From positions 1 through 28,845 of IMG/VR virus record IMGVR_UViG_3300025097_002015: a DNA stretch of 28,845 nt; one strand, 5' to 3'. Under the pieces are notes generated by a model. That model was not told the DNA's origin. It worked only from the letters and a program-made list of their open reading frames with translations, and ran no database searches. The position numbers and the translations under genes were made by a program. Below, piece by piece: positions 7,954 to 16,154 of this stretch (within the stretch, counting starts at the first letter, position 1; each line of letters starts with the position of its first letter). The stretch is from a virus.

Positions 7954-8886
7954 ATGGATAAGAATTTTTATAATGAAGCCTCATCGGCAAAATTGGGATG
8001 GGAGCCTTCATGGTTCGGCGAAAGATTTTTTGATGATAAGCTAACAAGAGCAATTAAAAAATGGCAGAAGGCTCGGGGACTCTCCGGCGATGGTCTTTGC
8101 GGCCCGATGACTTTCCGTCGTTTGTGGACTGAGCGCCAACAACACATTGATGAGCATGTTCCCGACGATTGTCAATATTCAAATTATATTGTCTACAATG
8201 GCAGCTTCACGCCGATTGAGTGGGACAAGGTTGTTTTGTGGCCTGAGCGCGGCGGCTTAAAGACGCGCAAAGGCAATTACTACGACTATACCGGCCGCCC
8301 CAAAAGAAAAATTCGTTATTTTGTAAATCACTGGGATGTGTGCCTTTCCTCTACATCTTGTCAAAGAGTGTTAGATAAGAGAGGAATTTCTGTTCATTTT
8401 CTTATTGACAATGACGGCACAATTTACCAAACGATGGACATGCAACATGCTGCATGGCATGCCGGTTCCGAGAGGACTAACCGCCCTTCAGTCGGTGTAG
8501 AGATTACGAATGCATATTACACAAAATATCAGGAGCGATATGTGAAAAGCGGCCACGGCGAAAGGCCCATTATTGATGATGCATGGGTTCATGGCCACAA
8601 GCTTGATCCGTTTCTGGGCTTTTACCCGAAGCAGATCGAAGCTCTTAAGGCGCTTTGGAAAGCTATCCATGCGGCTGTACAAATTCCATATCAAACGCCT
8701 CTTAACCAATTTGGTAACACTTCGACCAAATACGAACAAGAGGTGGCCTATGGAAAATACGAAGGCTTTGTTAGTCATTATCACATAAGCAAAGGAAAGA
8801 TTGATTGCGCCGGCTTAGACATTAAGACACTTTTAGACGAAGTAAAATATGACATTGATATTCTAGATAAGATAAAAAACAGCTAA
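7954..8886 (+). CDS. N-acetylmuramoyl-L-alanine amidase (endolysin) with N-terminal peptidoglycan-binding domain
   Basis: A two-domain lytic enzyme of 310 residues. Residues 11-60 match a peptidoglycan-binding helical domain (FDDKLTRAIKKWQKARGL followed by DGLCGPMTFRRL). Residues 119-290 are an Amidase_2 domain: zinc ligand H126 in YFVNHWD, the HFLIDNDGTIYQ core strand, AWHAG and GVEI, then the closing motif S-H-Y-H-I-S-K-G-K-I-D-C with H277 and C285 eight apart, as in T7 lysozyme (H122/C130). It cleaves the bond between muramic acid and L-Ala at the end of infection. No signal peptide is visible, so it would need a holin, and I did not identify one. AGGA at 7940-7943 serves the ATG at 7954. 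An exported protease gene follows. Confidence 0.88.
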   Translation: MDKNFYNEASSAKLGWEPSWFGERFFDDKLTRAIKKWQKARGLSGDGLCGPMTFRRLWTERQQHIDEHVPDDCQYSNYIVYNGSFTPIEWDKVVLWPERGGLKTRKGNYYDYTGRPKRKIRYFVNHWDVCLSSTSCQRVLDKRGISVHFLIDNDGTIYQTMDMQHAAWHAGSERTNRPSVGVEITNAYYTKYQERYVKSGHGERPIIDDAWVHGHKLDPFLGFYPKQIEALKALWKAIHAAVQIPYQTPLNQFGNTSTKYEQEVAYGKYEGFVSHYHISKGKIDCAGLDIKTLLDEVKYDIDILDKIKNS

Positions 8887-8910
8887 TTTTAGACTTTCCC
8901 TAGTTATTAC

Positions 8911-9441
8911 ATGGGCTTACTCTTGGCTGTATTATTAAGCTGCTTTGTTCCTCAGCAACAGTCTTCGTATGCTGTTAAAAATATATCCGTTGTTGAAACA
9001 TTTGCAGTGGGCGCCCCAACCCAGAAGGCTGCTTGGAAGATGAAGCCCGCAATAAGAGTTTGCAGTAGCACAAAGCTCTCAATTATTAGAGTAGAGAGGG
9101 CGGTTAAATATTGGGAGATACTAGGATACGAATTCGATGGAATTGGCATGGATTATAATATAAACTGCACGCAGCCTAAATACGGCGAAATTATAATAAC
9201 ACTGCCAGAAGGCAATATCGATCCAGAGCACCTGGCCGCAACAAGAATTTATACAGTGACTGGAACATTAAACATTGCAAAGGCGAAAATTTTTATATAT
9301 CCCAAAGAAGTGCGCAAACAGAGAGTCGTAGAGCATGAAATAGGGCATGCTTTGGGGTGGATGCACTATAGTCAGAAATCTCACATAATGCACCCTATTT
9401 GGCATCTTGGCGGTTTTGGCGCATCCGGGCTAAGGAAATGA
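8911..9441 (+). CDS. matrixin-like zinc metalloprotease, predicted lipoprotein
   Basis: A 176-residue protein with the metzincin signature H-E-I-G-H-A-L-G-W-M-H (zinc ligands H142, H146, H152; catalytic E143) and the Met-turn SHIMHP with M160, as in matrix-metalloprotease-like bacterial and phage proteins. The first 11 residues form a short hydrophobic stretch ending L-L-S-C, a lipobox with C11 as the lipidation site, so it would be exported and membrane-tethered. The n-region is very short and lacks Lys/Arg. Upstream there is an in-frame stop seven codons away and no other start codon, so the start looks right, though no ribosome site is obvious. It sits between endolysin and envelope/sugar-type genes. 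It may act on periplasmic or outer-membrane proteins during lysis or exclusion; that is inference. Confidence 0.75.
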   Translation: MGLLLAVLLSCFVPQQQSSYAVKNISVVETFAVGAPTQKAAWKMKPAIRVCSSTKLSIIRVERAVKYWEILGYEFDGIGMDYNINCTQPKYGEIIITLPEGNIDPEHLAATRIYTVTGTLNIAKAKIFIYPKEVRKQRVVEHEIGHALGWMHYSQKSHIMHPIWHLGGFGASGLRK

Positions 9442-9442
9442 A

Positions 9443-10321
9443 TTGATTGAGTATGATAAAATAGTAATTGGTAGTTCATTATCGGCGGTTTTATATGCAT
9501 TCAACAACAAATATCCCATTTTTTTTGCCGAGGAGCGGCGGCCGTTTAGATTTGATTATTTCGAGCCAGCGTTGGACTTATCTTGTCTTAAAATTCCTGG
9601 AGCTGCAAAAAGTTTAACGACGTTTGAGGGCAAAAAGAAAGTTGGTGTTGCTAAGGAGTTGCTGTGGGAAAGGCTGCTTTTCTTATTGTCTCTTGATGGG
9701 AAAGTCCCGCTTTCAAACATGTGTCACAACATACGATATGCTGATGACTCGATAATCTGTTCAAATGAGTATTCTAAGATTGCGGAAATAAAGTTTAATG
9801 AATGTTTTTATTTTGGAGATTCGGCCGGTTTTGGCTTCACAAAAGAAAAAGTTCTTGCTAATAGGCGATATGTATGCTATGATTATATAGCATTTCATCG
9901 AGGTGGTAAGCACGATATCGATCATATAATGACGCAAGATGACTTTATTAATGAGACGTGGTTTTACTCTTCTGATAGAATCGATGGCAAAACACCAGTA
10001 AAAGACGCATGCGCAAGGTCAATTTTAACAGAGGAACAGCTTATAGATTTTAATTTTTCTGAGACCATGGCCAGATTTAAAGTTGTTAACGAGATGGAAA
10101 AAAGAGGCATGAAAAGCGTCTTCAATGGCTATAGTCCCACTGGGCGCCCAAAATATTATAAATTTAAAACATCGACGATTGAGCGCCAGAAGAGATGTCT
10201 ACAAGAAGAAGATTGTATTGAATCCGACAATCTAAAGGTGGCACAAGCCAGTGAATACGAATTGCTCACAGAGCTTAAGGAAGCCTCTTTTCAATATAAT
10301 CAATTTTTAGATAACTTATGA
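9443..10321 (+). CDS. unknown protein with Rossmann-like (FAD/NAD-binding-type) N-terminus
   Basis: A 292-residue protein I cannot name. It opens with a beta-strand and turn of Rossmann type (YDKIVIGSSLSAVLYAF) followed by FFAEER, the arrangement seen in dinucleotide-binding oxidoreductases, although the classic GxGxxG is replaced by G-S-S-L-S-A. The rest is aromatic and charged, with no catalytic motif I recognise. It starts at TTG with AAGGA at 9432-9436 seven bases upstream, two bases after the previous stop, and its own stop overlaps the next ATG (ATGA). The tight coupling to the nucleotidyltransferase-like gene suggests a shared pathway, perhaps modification of a glycan or of DNA. The function is uncertain. 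Confidence 0.5.
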   Translation: MIEYDKIVIGSSLSAVLYAFNNKYPIFFAEERRPFRFDYFEPALDLSCLKIPGAAKSLTTFEGKKKVGVAKELLWERLLFLLSLDGKVPLSNMCHNIRYADDSIICSNEYSKIAEIKFNECFYFGDSAGFGFTKEKVLANRRYVCYDYIAFHRGGKHDIDHIMTQDDFINETWFYSSDRIDGKTPVKDACARSILTEEQLIDFNFSETMARFKVVNEMEKRGMKSVFNGYSPTGRPKYYKFKTSTIERQKRCLQEEDCIESDNLKVAQASEYELLTELKEASFQYNQFLDNL

Positions 10322-11208
10322 GTAAGCATATTCACATGGCTGGAATAATACCTATTGCTAATTTTGAAGACAATTTTGGCATGGACTATCCTTCGTGTTT
10401 GTTGCCTGTGGACGCATCTTTTTCAATGATTCAAAAATCTGTATTTGAGTGCGCAATTGCAGGCTGTCAGACTATATGGATTGTCGCAGATGATGATATG
10501 GCTCCAATTATTCGAAAGAGAATTGGCGAATGGACATATGATCCGGTTTACTTTTATAGAAAAGAGAAGTTTTACAAAGACTTGAGAAAGGAAATTCCAA
10601 TATATTATGTGCCAATTCTGCCAAAAGACAGGCAAAAAAGAGATTCATATGGGTGGTCCGCGCTATTTGGGATGCATTCGGCATGGTACGTCGCCTATAG
10701 GCTATCAAAATGGGTTATTCCAGAAAAGTACTACGTATCTTTCCCGCATTCTGCGTTTAATATTTATACTTTGAGAAAGGAGAGGCCAAACATTTTGCAT
10801 CATAAAAATAATTTCTTTTTGGAATATGAAGGAAAAACTGTGAAGGATGATCAATTTTTATCATTTACTATGTTTGGCGAAGATTTTAAAAAATGTCGAC
10901 GGCACATTAACAAGGAAACAACCCGAACATATTATAATTTAGAAGAAGGTGAACAATATCCTTCTAAAAAGCTGCCTTTGCGCGAACGATGGTCTGCAAG
11001 GAAATTTGATTTTTCAACAATATTCTGTGAGATTGATGAGAAGAGTGCCACAAAAAAAGCTTTAGACTGGCATTATAATTTAAATGATTGGACCGGTTAT
11101 CGGGCGTACTTGGGGAGCGAAAACTTCATACAAAAGCCTGCAGACTCCTTGACAAAGCCCCACCATCATGATACATTATGTAATGATAGGGAGGACAATG
11201 ATGAGTAG
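10318..11208 (+). CDS. sugar-nucleotidyltransferase-like (GT-A fold) protein
   Basis: A 296-residue protein. The N-terminus resembles NDP-sugar pyrophosphorylases: A-G-I-I-P-I-A (in place of the usual AAGxGTR loop), then the substrate strand LLPVDASFSMIQKSVFECAIAGC and TIWIVADDD, where nucleotidyltransferases have LLPV/KP and hxIVT segments. I remember close relatives as conserved hypothetical proteins in marine myoviruses, including the motifs KEIPIYYVPI and DSYGWSALFG. The glycine-rich nucleotide loop is degenerate, so activity is uncertain. It is translationally coupled to the Rossmann-like gene and its last 8 bp overlap dnaE. The promoter for dnaE lies inside its 3' end. Confidence 0.55.
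   Translation: MSKHIHMAGIIPIANFEDNFGMDYPSCLLPVDASFSMIQKSVFECAIAGCQTIWIVADDDMAPIIRKRIGEWTYDPVYFYRKEKFYKDLRKEIPIYYVPILPKDRQKRDSYGWSALFGMHSAWYVAYRLSKWVIPEKYYVSFPHSAFNIYTLRKERPNILHHKNNFFLEYEGKTVKDDQFLSFTMFGEDFKKCRRHINKETTRTYYNLEEGEQYPSKKLPLRERWSARKFDFSTIFCEIDEKSATKKALDWHYNLNDWTGYRAYLGSENFIQKPADSLTKPHHHDTLCNDREDNDE
11149..11177 (+). promoter_or_regulatory. sigma70-type promoter for the DNA polymerase gene, inside the preceding CDS
   Basis: A perfect -35 (TTGACA, 11149-11154), a 17-bp spacer and TACATT (11172-11177) lie within the 3' end of the upstream gene. Transcription from here would start near 11184, just ahead of the AGGGAGG ribosome site, which independently supports the polymerase start at 11201 rather than the earlier in-frame ATG at 11168. 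Confidence 0.55.
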
Positions 11209-14200
11209 AAATCAATCTAACATTAAGTTTGTCGGACTACACGCGCATAGCGTGGCAGGTTCTATTTTTGATGCGATTGGGTATCCCCAAGCACATATGG
11301 ATTTTGCATATGAAAACGGATGTGATGCTTTGGCGCTTACTGATCATGGCAACATGAATGGCTTAGCATACCAAGTGCTTCATGCCAAGAAGATGCAAGA
11401 GGAAGGCAAGGAGTTCAAGCCCATTTTTGGATGCGAAGCTTACTTTATCCCTTCCATAGAAGAATGGCGAGGCGCCTACGAGAAGGCGATGGAAGACAAG
11501 AAGAAGGCTCGCTCAGTAAAGCGAGACGCAGCCTCGGGTGCCACAGTTGAAGACGAGGGCAATAGCAAAAAGACCCAAGATCTCCTCCGGCGCCGGCGCC
11601 ATCTCGTTCTTTTGGCACAAAACCAAACAGGATTGAGCAATCTTTTCAAGCTTGTTTCGGAAAGCTATAAAGCAGAGAATTTTTATCGTTATCCGCGAAT
11701 TGATTATGCCCTCCTCAAGAAATACAACGAAGGCATCGTAGCATCCTCAGCTTGTCTTGGGGGAGTATATGCTGGTAATTATTGGGAAAATCGCGATGAA
11801 GGTCATGACGCTGTTTTGGATGCAATGCGTGAGACAACAATGAACATGCAAGAAGTATTTGGTGACCGATGGTACGCCGAGATTCAATGGAACAACATCA
11901 AAGAACAACACGAACTTAATCAATATGTAATACAAGTTGCGCAAGAATTTGGTGTCAAAGTGATTACAACAGCCGATAGCCATTATCCTGGGCCGGATGC
12001 ATGGAAGGATCGCGAGCTTTATAAGCGCCTTGGTTGGCTCGGCCGTGGAAGACCCTCTTGGGCAGAAGAAGAATCACAGTTGCCCGACGGTGTTGAGGAA
12101 ATAGGATATGAACTATATCCAAAGAACGGAGATCAGATTTGGGAAAGCTACAAACATTATGCAGAATCGTGCGGCTTTGAGTATGATGACAATGTTGTTT
12201 TAAAGAGCATTGAAGAAACACATCGAATTGCTCATGAACGAATTGAGTCTTTCCTCCCCGACAACACAGTACGATTGCCTGAATTTGTTGTTCCGGCCGG
12301 CCACACCGCAACACAAGCCCTTGTTCAGTTTGCCTTGGAAGGACTCAAAGAAAGAGGCTTACACACAAATAAGCAGTATACTGATCGGCTCCAACGCGAG
12401 CTAAATGTCATCGATGAGCGAGGCTTTTCTAAGTATTTCTTGACAATGAAGGCCATTGTTGACGTGACAAACGAAATGATGCTGGCCGGACCCGGCCGCG
12501 GATCTGCAGCCGGCTCTCTGGTGGCATATGCGCTAAACATAACCCAAATTGACCCTATTAAACATGGCCTACTGTTTTCGCGTTTCCTGCGTTCAGACGC
12601 AACTGATTACCCTGATATAGATTACGATGTATCTGACCCCATGGTTCTTAAAGAAAAGCTTGTTGAGATGTGGGGTGAAGATGTTGTAGCGCCCATCTCT
12701 AATTGGAACACACTTCAGCTACGCTCTTTAATTAAAGATATCTCAAAGCTTTATGGGATACCATTTACTGAGGTTAACACTGTTACAAGTGTGATGATGC
12801 GCGAGGCAATGCCCTCGGCCAAACGCAAGCATGGTATCAAGGCCGGCGTCTATGCGCCCACTTGGAAGGAGGTGATGGAATTTTCTCCAACCCTGCAAGC
12901 ATATCTCAATAAATATCCGGCGGTCAAATCTCACGTTGAGGGCTTAGTGGGGCAGGTTCGCTCTTGCTCTCGTCATGCCGGCGGTGTTGTAATCGCAGAA
13001 GACTTGGGTGACAGTATGCCACTCATTAATTCTGGTGGCGTGCGCCAGACCCCGTGGTCAGAAGGACAAAATGTTCGCCACCTTGAGCCAATGGGTTTTA
13101 TTAAATTTGATCTTTTAGGTTTGGCTACACTAAAGATGATGGAGGTTTGTATTGAACACATCCTTCGTCGTCACTATGGGGTAGAAGAGCCAACGTTTAC
13201 GCAGCTGCGAGAATATTATAATAAGTACTTGCATCCAGATGTAATTAACATGGATGATCAGTCGGTCTATGAAAACATCTTTCATGCCGGAAAGTGGGCT
13301 GGTGTATTTCAGTTTACAGAACAAGGCGCTCAAAATTTCTGCAAAAGGGTGAAGCCCAAAAACATAATTGACATCTCAGCAATTACTTCCATTTTTCGTC
13401 CAGGCCCCCTCTCGGCTGGCGTCGATGCAGACTATGTAGAAGCAAAGAGCCACCCGCAATATGTATCATATCTTTCAGATGAATCTCGCGAGATCACAGA
13501 AGAAACTTTTGGCTTTCTGATTTTTCAGGAACAGATAGCTCTTCTCGCACATAAGCTTGGTGGCCTAACTCTTGATGAAGGAAACATGCTTCGCAAGGTT
13601 CTTACCAAAAAAGGAACCGGCAAGGGTGATGTTAAAAATAGGTTGAGAGTTAAATTTATTGACGGGTGCGACAGCAACGGTATTGCAAGAGACAGCGCCC
13701 AGGCACTCTGGGATAAGTTTGAATACTTCTCTGGTTATGGTTTTAATAAGTCTCACGCGGTTTCTTATAGTGTTATTTCATATCAATGCGCTTGGTTGCT
13801 AACTTACTATGAGTCGGAATGGATTGCTGCTTTTCTTGACAAAGAGCCTGAGTCTCGTAAAGAAAAGGCAATCAATATTGCAAAATCATTTGGATATAGC
13901 ATTGCGCCTGTTGATGTTAATAAATCTGGAAAGGTTTGGGAGATTGCGAAAGACAACAGGACGCTAATTCAGCCGTTGACCTCCATTAAAGGTTTTGGCG
14001 ATTCGGCACAAGAACAAATTTTAGACCACCGGCCTTTCGCCGATATTGAAGACCTCTTATTTCGTGAGGAGATTACATACTCCAAATTGAACAAAAAGGC
14101 TCTCGACGCTCTATGTCGAGCGGGCGCAATGGACAACCTAGTTGATGAACGTTTTACAGGCCGCAAACATTTTTGGTCAGCCGCAGTGGTCGACCGGCCC

Positions 14201-14632
14201 AAGAACAAAAAGAAATTTATCGAAAACATAGAAGCATATAGGCAAGAAGGAGACTTTACCGAAGAAGAAATAATCCACTTTAAAACCGAATTGACTGGCG
14301 TTTTTCCAATGAATTTGGTGATTAGCGCCGAGACAATTAGTCGGCTAAAGGAAAAGTATATCCCCCCCATTAGTGACTTCGATCCAGAACTTTGTGTTTG
14401 TTGGTTTATTCCTCGTAAAATTGTGCCAAGAAAAACCAAGAATGGTAAAAATTATTGGATTGTCGAAGTGATTGATTCAAATAATGAAACTGCTAAAATT
14501 CGCTGTTGGGGTGTTCGGCCCGAGAAAGATAAAATCTTTCTTAACCATCCATATATGGCAAAGCTGAAGTACGATGAACAGTGGGGCTTTTCGACTTATG
14601 CAATCGGAAAGACGTTTAAACTATTAAGATAG
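11201..14632 (+). CDS. dnaE: DNA polymerase III alpha subunit (DnaE-type replicase)
   Basis: Family C replicative polymerase of 1143 residues, close to bacterial DnaE length. The N-terminal PHP domain keeps the metal-ligand pattern: H14/H16 (LHAHS), D48/H49 (LTDHGNM), E79 (GCEAYF), H134, C185 (SSACLGG) and D259/H261 (TADSHY). The palm has G-R-G-S-A-A-G-S near 432-439, catalytic D472 and D474 in PDIDYD, and D637 in IKFDLLGL. Further on are SCSRHAGGVVIA, GVFQFTEQGAQ, FLIFQEQ, GYGFNKSHAVSYSVISYQ, a helix-hairpin-helix (IKGFGDSA) and an OB-like C-terminus. AGGGAGG at 11188-11194 fits ATG 11201 (ATG 11198 is adjacent); the in-frame ATG at 11168 lies upstream of the predicted transcription start. 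No DnaQ-type exonuclease is seen in the window. Confidence 0.93.
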   Translation: MSRNQSNIKFVGLHAHSVAGSIFDAIGYPQAHMDFAYENGCDALALTDHGNMNGLAYQVLHAKKMQEEGKEFKPIFGCEAYFIPSIEEWRGAYEKAMEDKKKARSVKRDAASGATVEDEGNSKKTQDLLRRRRHLVLLAQNQTGLSNLFKLVSESYKAENFYRYPRIDYALLKKYNEGIVASSACLGGVYAGNYWENRDEGHDAVLDAMRETTMNMQEVFGDRWYAEIQWNNIKEQHELNQYVIQVAQEFGVKVITTADSHYPGPDAWKDRELYKRLGWLGRGRPSWAEEESQLPDGVEEIGYELYPKNGDQIWESYKHYAESCGFEYDDNVVLKSIEETHRIAHERIESFLPDNTVRLPEFVVPAGHTATQALVQFALEGLKERGLHTNKQYTDRLQRELNVIDERGFSKYFLTMKAIVDVTNEMMLAGPGRGSAAGSLVAYALNITQIDPIKHGLLFSRFLRSDATDYPDIDYDVSDPMVLKEKLVEMWGEDVVAPISNWNTLQLRSLIKDISKLYGIPFTEVNTVTSVMMREAMPSAKRKHGIKAGVYAPTWKEVMEFSPTLQAYLNKYPAVKSHVEGLVGQVRSCSRHAGGVVIAEDLGDSMPLINSGGVRQTPWSEGQNVRHLEPMGFIKFDLLGLATLKMMEVCIEHILRRHYGVEEPTFTQLREYYNKYLHPDVINMDDQSVYENIFHAGKWAGVFQFTEQGAQNFCKRVKPKNIIDISAITSIFRPGPLSAGVDADYVEAKSHPQYVSYLSDESREITEETFGFLIFQEQIALLAHKLGGLTLDEGNMLRKVLTKKGTGKGDVKNRLRVKFIDGCDSNGIARDSAQALWDKFEYFSGYGFNKSHAVSYSVISYQCAWLLTYYESEWIAAFLDKEPESRKEKAINIAKSFGYSIAPVDVNKSGKVWEIAKDNRTLIQPLTSIKGFGDSAQEQILDHRPFADIEDLLFREEITYSKLNKKALDALCRAGAMDNLVDERFTGRKHFWSAAVVDRPKNKKKFIENIEAYRQEGDFTEEEIIHFKTELTGVFPMNLVISAETISRLKEKYIPPISDFDPELCVCWFIPRKIVPRKTKNGKNYWIVEVIDSNNETAKIRCWGVRPEKDKIFLNHPYMAKLKYDEQWGFSTYAIGKTFKLLR

Positions 14633-14648
14633 AAATTATATAAATCAC

Positions 14649-14677
14649 TTGACAGGCAGCTGATATCTTGATATATT
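14649..14677 (+). promoter_or_regulatory. sigma70-type promoter for the GapR-like/dUTPase/Dam operon
   Basis: TTGACA (14649-14654), a 17-bp spacer and TATATT (14672-14677), with an overlapping alternative TATTAT, lie in the 69-bp gap after the polymerase gene. The start would be near 14684, just before the strong AAAGGAGGG ribosome site. No terminator hairpin is visible between the polymerase stop and this promoter. Confidence 0.6.
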
Positions 14678-14701
14678 ATAGATGTAACAAAGGAGGGCTT
14701 A

Positions 14702-14959
14702 ATGGCCAACACAAACGAAGAGAAAAAGCAATACGTTAAGGAGTATATCCGCTCCCTTTCGGCTATTGAAGAGTGCATCGAACCTTATCAGGAGCAAAAG
14801 CGTGATCTGCGCTCAGAGTTCCGTGAGAATGGATGGCTCAACACGGACGAGATTCGCGCAGCAGTAAAGGCATATCGTCTTTATAAGCAAAAGTACAATA
14901 TTGATGAGGTAGTGGAGAATTTTACTCTTATCACCGGTGAGGAACCAGATGATAGTTGA
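14702..14959 (+). CDS. small helical protein, GapR/DUF2312-like
   Basis: An 85-residue, highly charged, helical protein. The pattern of an N-terminal coiled coil (EEKKQYVKEYIRSLSAIEEC), a K/R-rich junction (YQEQKRDLRSEF), then G-W-x-x-D-E-I-R-A-A-V-K-A-Y-R-L resembles the GapR/DUF2312 nucleoid-associated family, which tracks overtwisted DNA in alphaproteobacteria. That resemblance is by eye and tentative. It has one of the strongest ribosome sites in the window (AAAGGAGGG) and its own promoter, so it is probably well expressed. It overlaps the dUTPase start by 11 bp. It might organise or shield phage DNA during replication; that is inference. Confidence 0.55.
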   Translation: MANTNEEKKQYVKEYIRSLSAIEECIEPYQEQKRDLRSEFRENGWLNTDEIRAAVKAYRLYKQKYNIDEVVENFTLITGEEPDDS

Positions 14960-15407
14960 GTACGCAAAGGTGCGGGAGTCAGCCTTCGAGCCGAGCCGCG
15001 CAAACCCTTCAGATGCGGGGCTAGATGTATACTATTCACCGGAGAAACCCCACAACAAGATGTACATTGGAACGAGCACTAGCCGCGTTATCCCCACTGG
15101 TTTAAAGTTTGCGATTCCGCACGGTTATATGTTAGAGGTAAAGAATCGCTCTAGCGTAGCAGCTAAACGACAGTTGTTGGTGGGTGCATGTGTAATTGAT
15201 TCTGGATATGAGGGTGAGGTTTTTGTTAATCTTCACAATATAGGAGTAGAGAGTCAAACACTTAAACCCGGCGATAAGATTGCACAACTTGTCATGACGC
15301 CCGTGGTACATTTTCGACCATCCGAAACAACAGAAGCGACCCTATATAATTATCCCATGACTATTAGCAATAGGGGAGAAGGCGCGTTAGGGAGTACGGA
15401 TGAATAG
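14949..15407 (+). CDS. dut: dUTP diphosphatase (trimeric dUTPase)
   Basis: Hydrolyses dUTP to dUMP and PPi, keeping uracil out of DNA and feeding dTMP synthesis. At 152 residues it has the standard length. All five dUTPase motifs are in order: SDAGLDVYY (1), EVKNRSSVA (2), VIDSGYEGEVFVNL (3, with the catalytic Asp and Tyr base-pocket region), GDKIAQLVMTPV (4) and the C-terminal arm N-R-G-E-G-A-L-G-S-T-D (5). ATG 14949 is preferred to the in-frame GTG at 14937, because AGGA sits five bases before it and it starts at the first beta-strand. Its end overlaps the methylase gene by 8 bp. Confidence 0.95.
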   Translation: MIVEYAKVRESAFEPSRANPSDAGLDVYYSPEKPHNKMYIGTSTSRVIPTGLKFAIPHGYMLEVKNRSSVAAKRQLLVGACVIDSGYEGEVFVNLHNIGVESQTLKPGDKIAQLVMTPVVHFRPSETTEATLYNYPMTISNRGEGALGSTDE

Positions 15408-15873
15408 CGAGACTAAACTTGTAATGTTTTCATCCAAGACAGGAAATTGGGAAACACCTCAAGAATTTTTCGACAAACTAAATTGGAGATTTGGGCCATT
15501 TGATTTAGATCCATGCGCATCTGCATCGACCGCCAAGAGCGCCAAGTTTTTTACAGAACAGGATGATGGCTTGACACAAGAGTGGTCCGGCCATACTGCA
15601 TTTGTGAACCCCCCATATGGTCGTGGCATCGAGAAGTGGATTAAGAAAGCTTATGAGGAATCACGAAAGGAAAATACTAAAGTAGTAATGCTTCTTCCTG
15701 CACGAACCGACACAAAGTACTGGCATCAATATGTTATGAGAGCCGAAGAAGTATACTTTATAAAAGGTCGTTTAAAATTTGGAGATAGCGAGAATAGCGC
15801 CCCATTCCCATCAGCAGTTGTAGTTTTTGATGGTACCAACCAACCGCAGATATTTGGAGCCATGAATAGATGA
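15400..15873 (+). CDS. phage DNA N6-adenine methyltransferase (Dam family)
   Basis: A 157-residue SAM-dependent adenine methylase of the small phage Dam type. It has the SAM-side motif G-P-F-D-L-D-P-C-A-S and the catalytic motif N-P-P-Y-G, with the typical N-terminus NWETPQEFFDKL and the C-terminal strand PSAVVVF. Such enzymes methylate phage DNA to block host restriction; the site recognised cannot be read from sequence. It overlaps dut at its start and the next gene by ATGA, placing it in a nucleotide/DNA-modification operon. Another, degenerate methylase-like gene occurs at 22.7 kb. Confidence 0.88.
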   Translation: MNSETKLVMFSSKTGNWETPQEFFDKLNWRFGPFDLDPCASASTAKSAKFFTEQDDGLTQEWSGHTAFVNPPYGRGIEKWIKKAYEESRKENTKVVMLLPARTDTKYWHQYVMRAEEVYFIKGRLKFGDSENSAPFPSAVVVFDGTNQPQIFGAMNR

Positions 15874-16154
15874 ACCGTAAGGAACGCCGCAGAATGGAGA
15901 AGAGTATGGGTACAGAATCGACCGAAAAACTTGCCGAAAAAATTTTCCAGTTTAATCAGCTTCCGGAAGCATGCAACGCATGCACAAAAACATTTAACAA
16001 AAAAGATAAGGACATGGTACAATCGTGGTCAGTTGTTGTGAGACAAGAAGTGGTAAGATTGTTCTGTCCTGCCTGCATACAAAAAACAAAGGAGAGGATA
16101 GAAGATGTCAATAGTAGCAAGAATAGACAAGAAAAGTCTAATGATGATTCTTGA
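15870..16154 (+). CDS. small zinc-ribbon-like protein, unknown function
   Basis: A 94-residue protein with a basic N-terminus (NRKERRRMEK), a central C-x-x-C (CNAC, residues 36-39) and a second C-x-x-C (CPAC) about 33 residues on: a four-cysteine zinc-ribbon arrangement. The strand WSVVVRQEVVRLFCPAC connects them. It could bind nucleic acid or be a protein adaptor; I recognise it only as a type common in marine phage genomes. Its start overlaps the methylase stop (ATGA), and its last 50 bp overlap the thioredoxin frame, an unusually long overlap here. Confidence 0.6.
   Translation: MNRKERRRMEKSMGTESTEKLAEKIFQFNQLPEACNACTKTFNKKDKDMVQSWSVVVRQEVVRLFCPACIQKTKERIEDVNSSKNRQEKSNDDS

Noticed and set aside
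11168-11200. Earlier ATG for the DNA polymerase at 11168
   Set aside because: It overlaps the -10 region of a good promoter and lies before the predicted transcript start; a strong SD serves 11198/11201.
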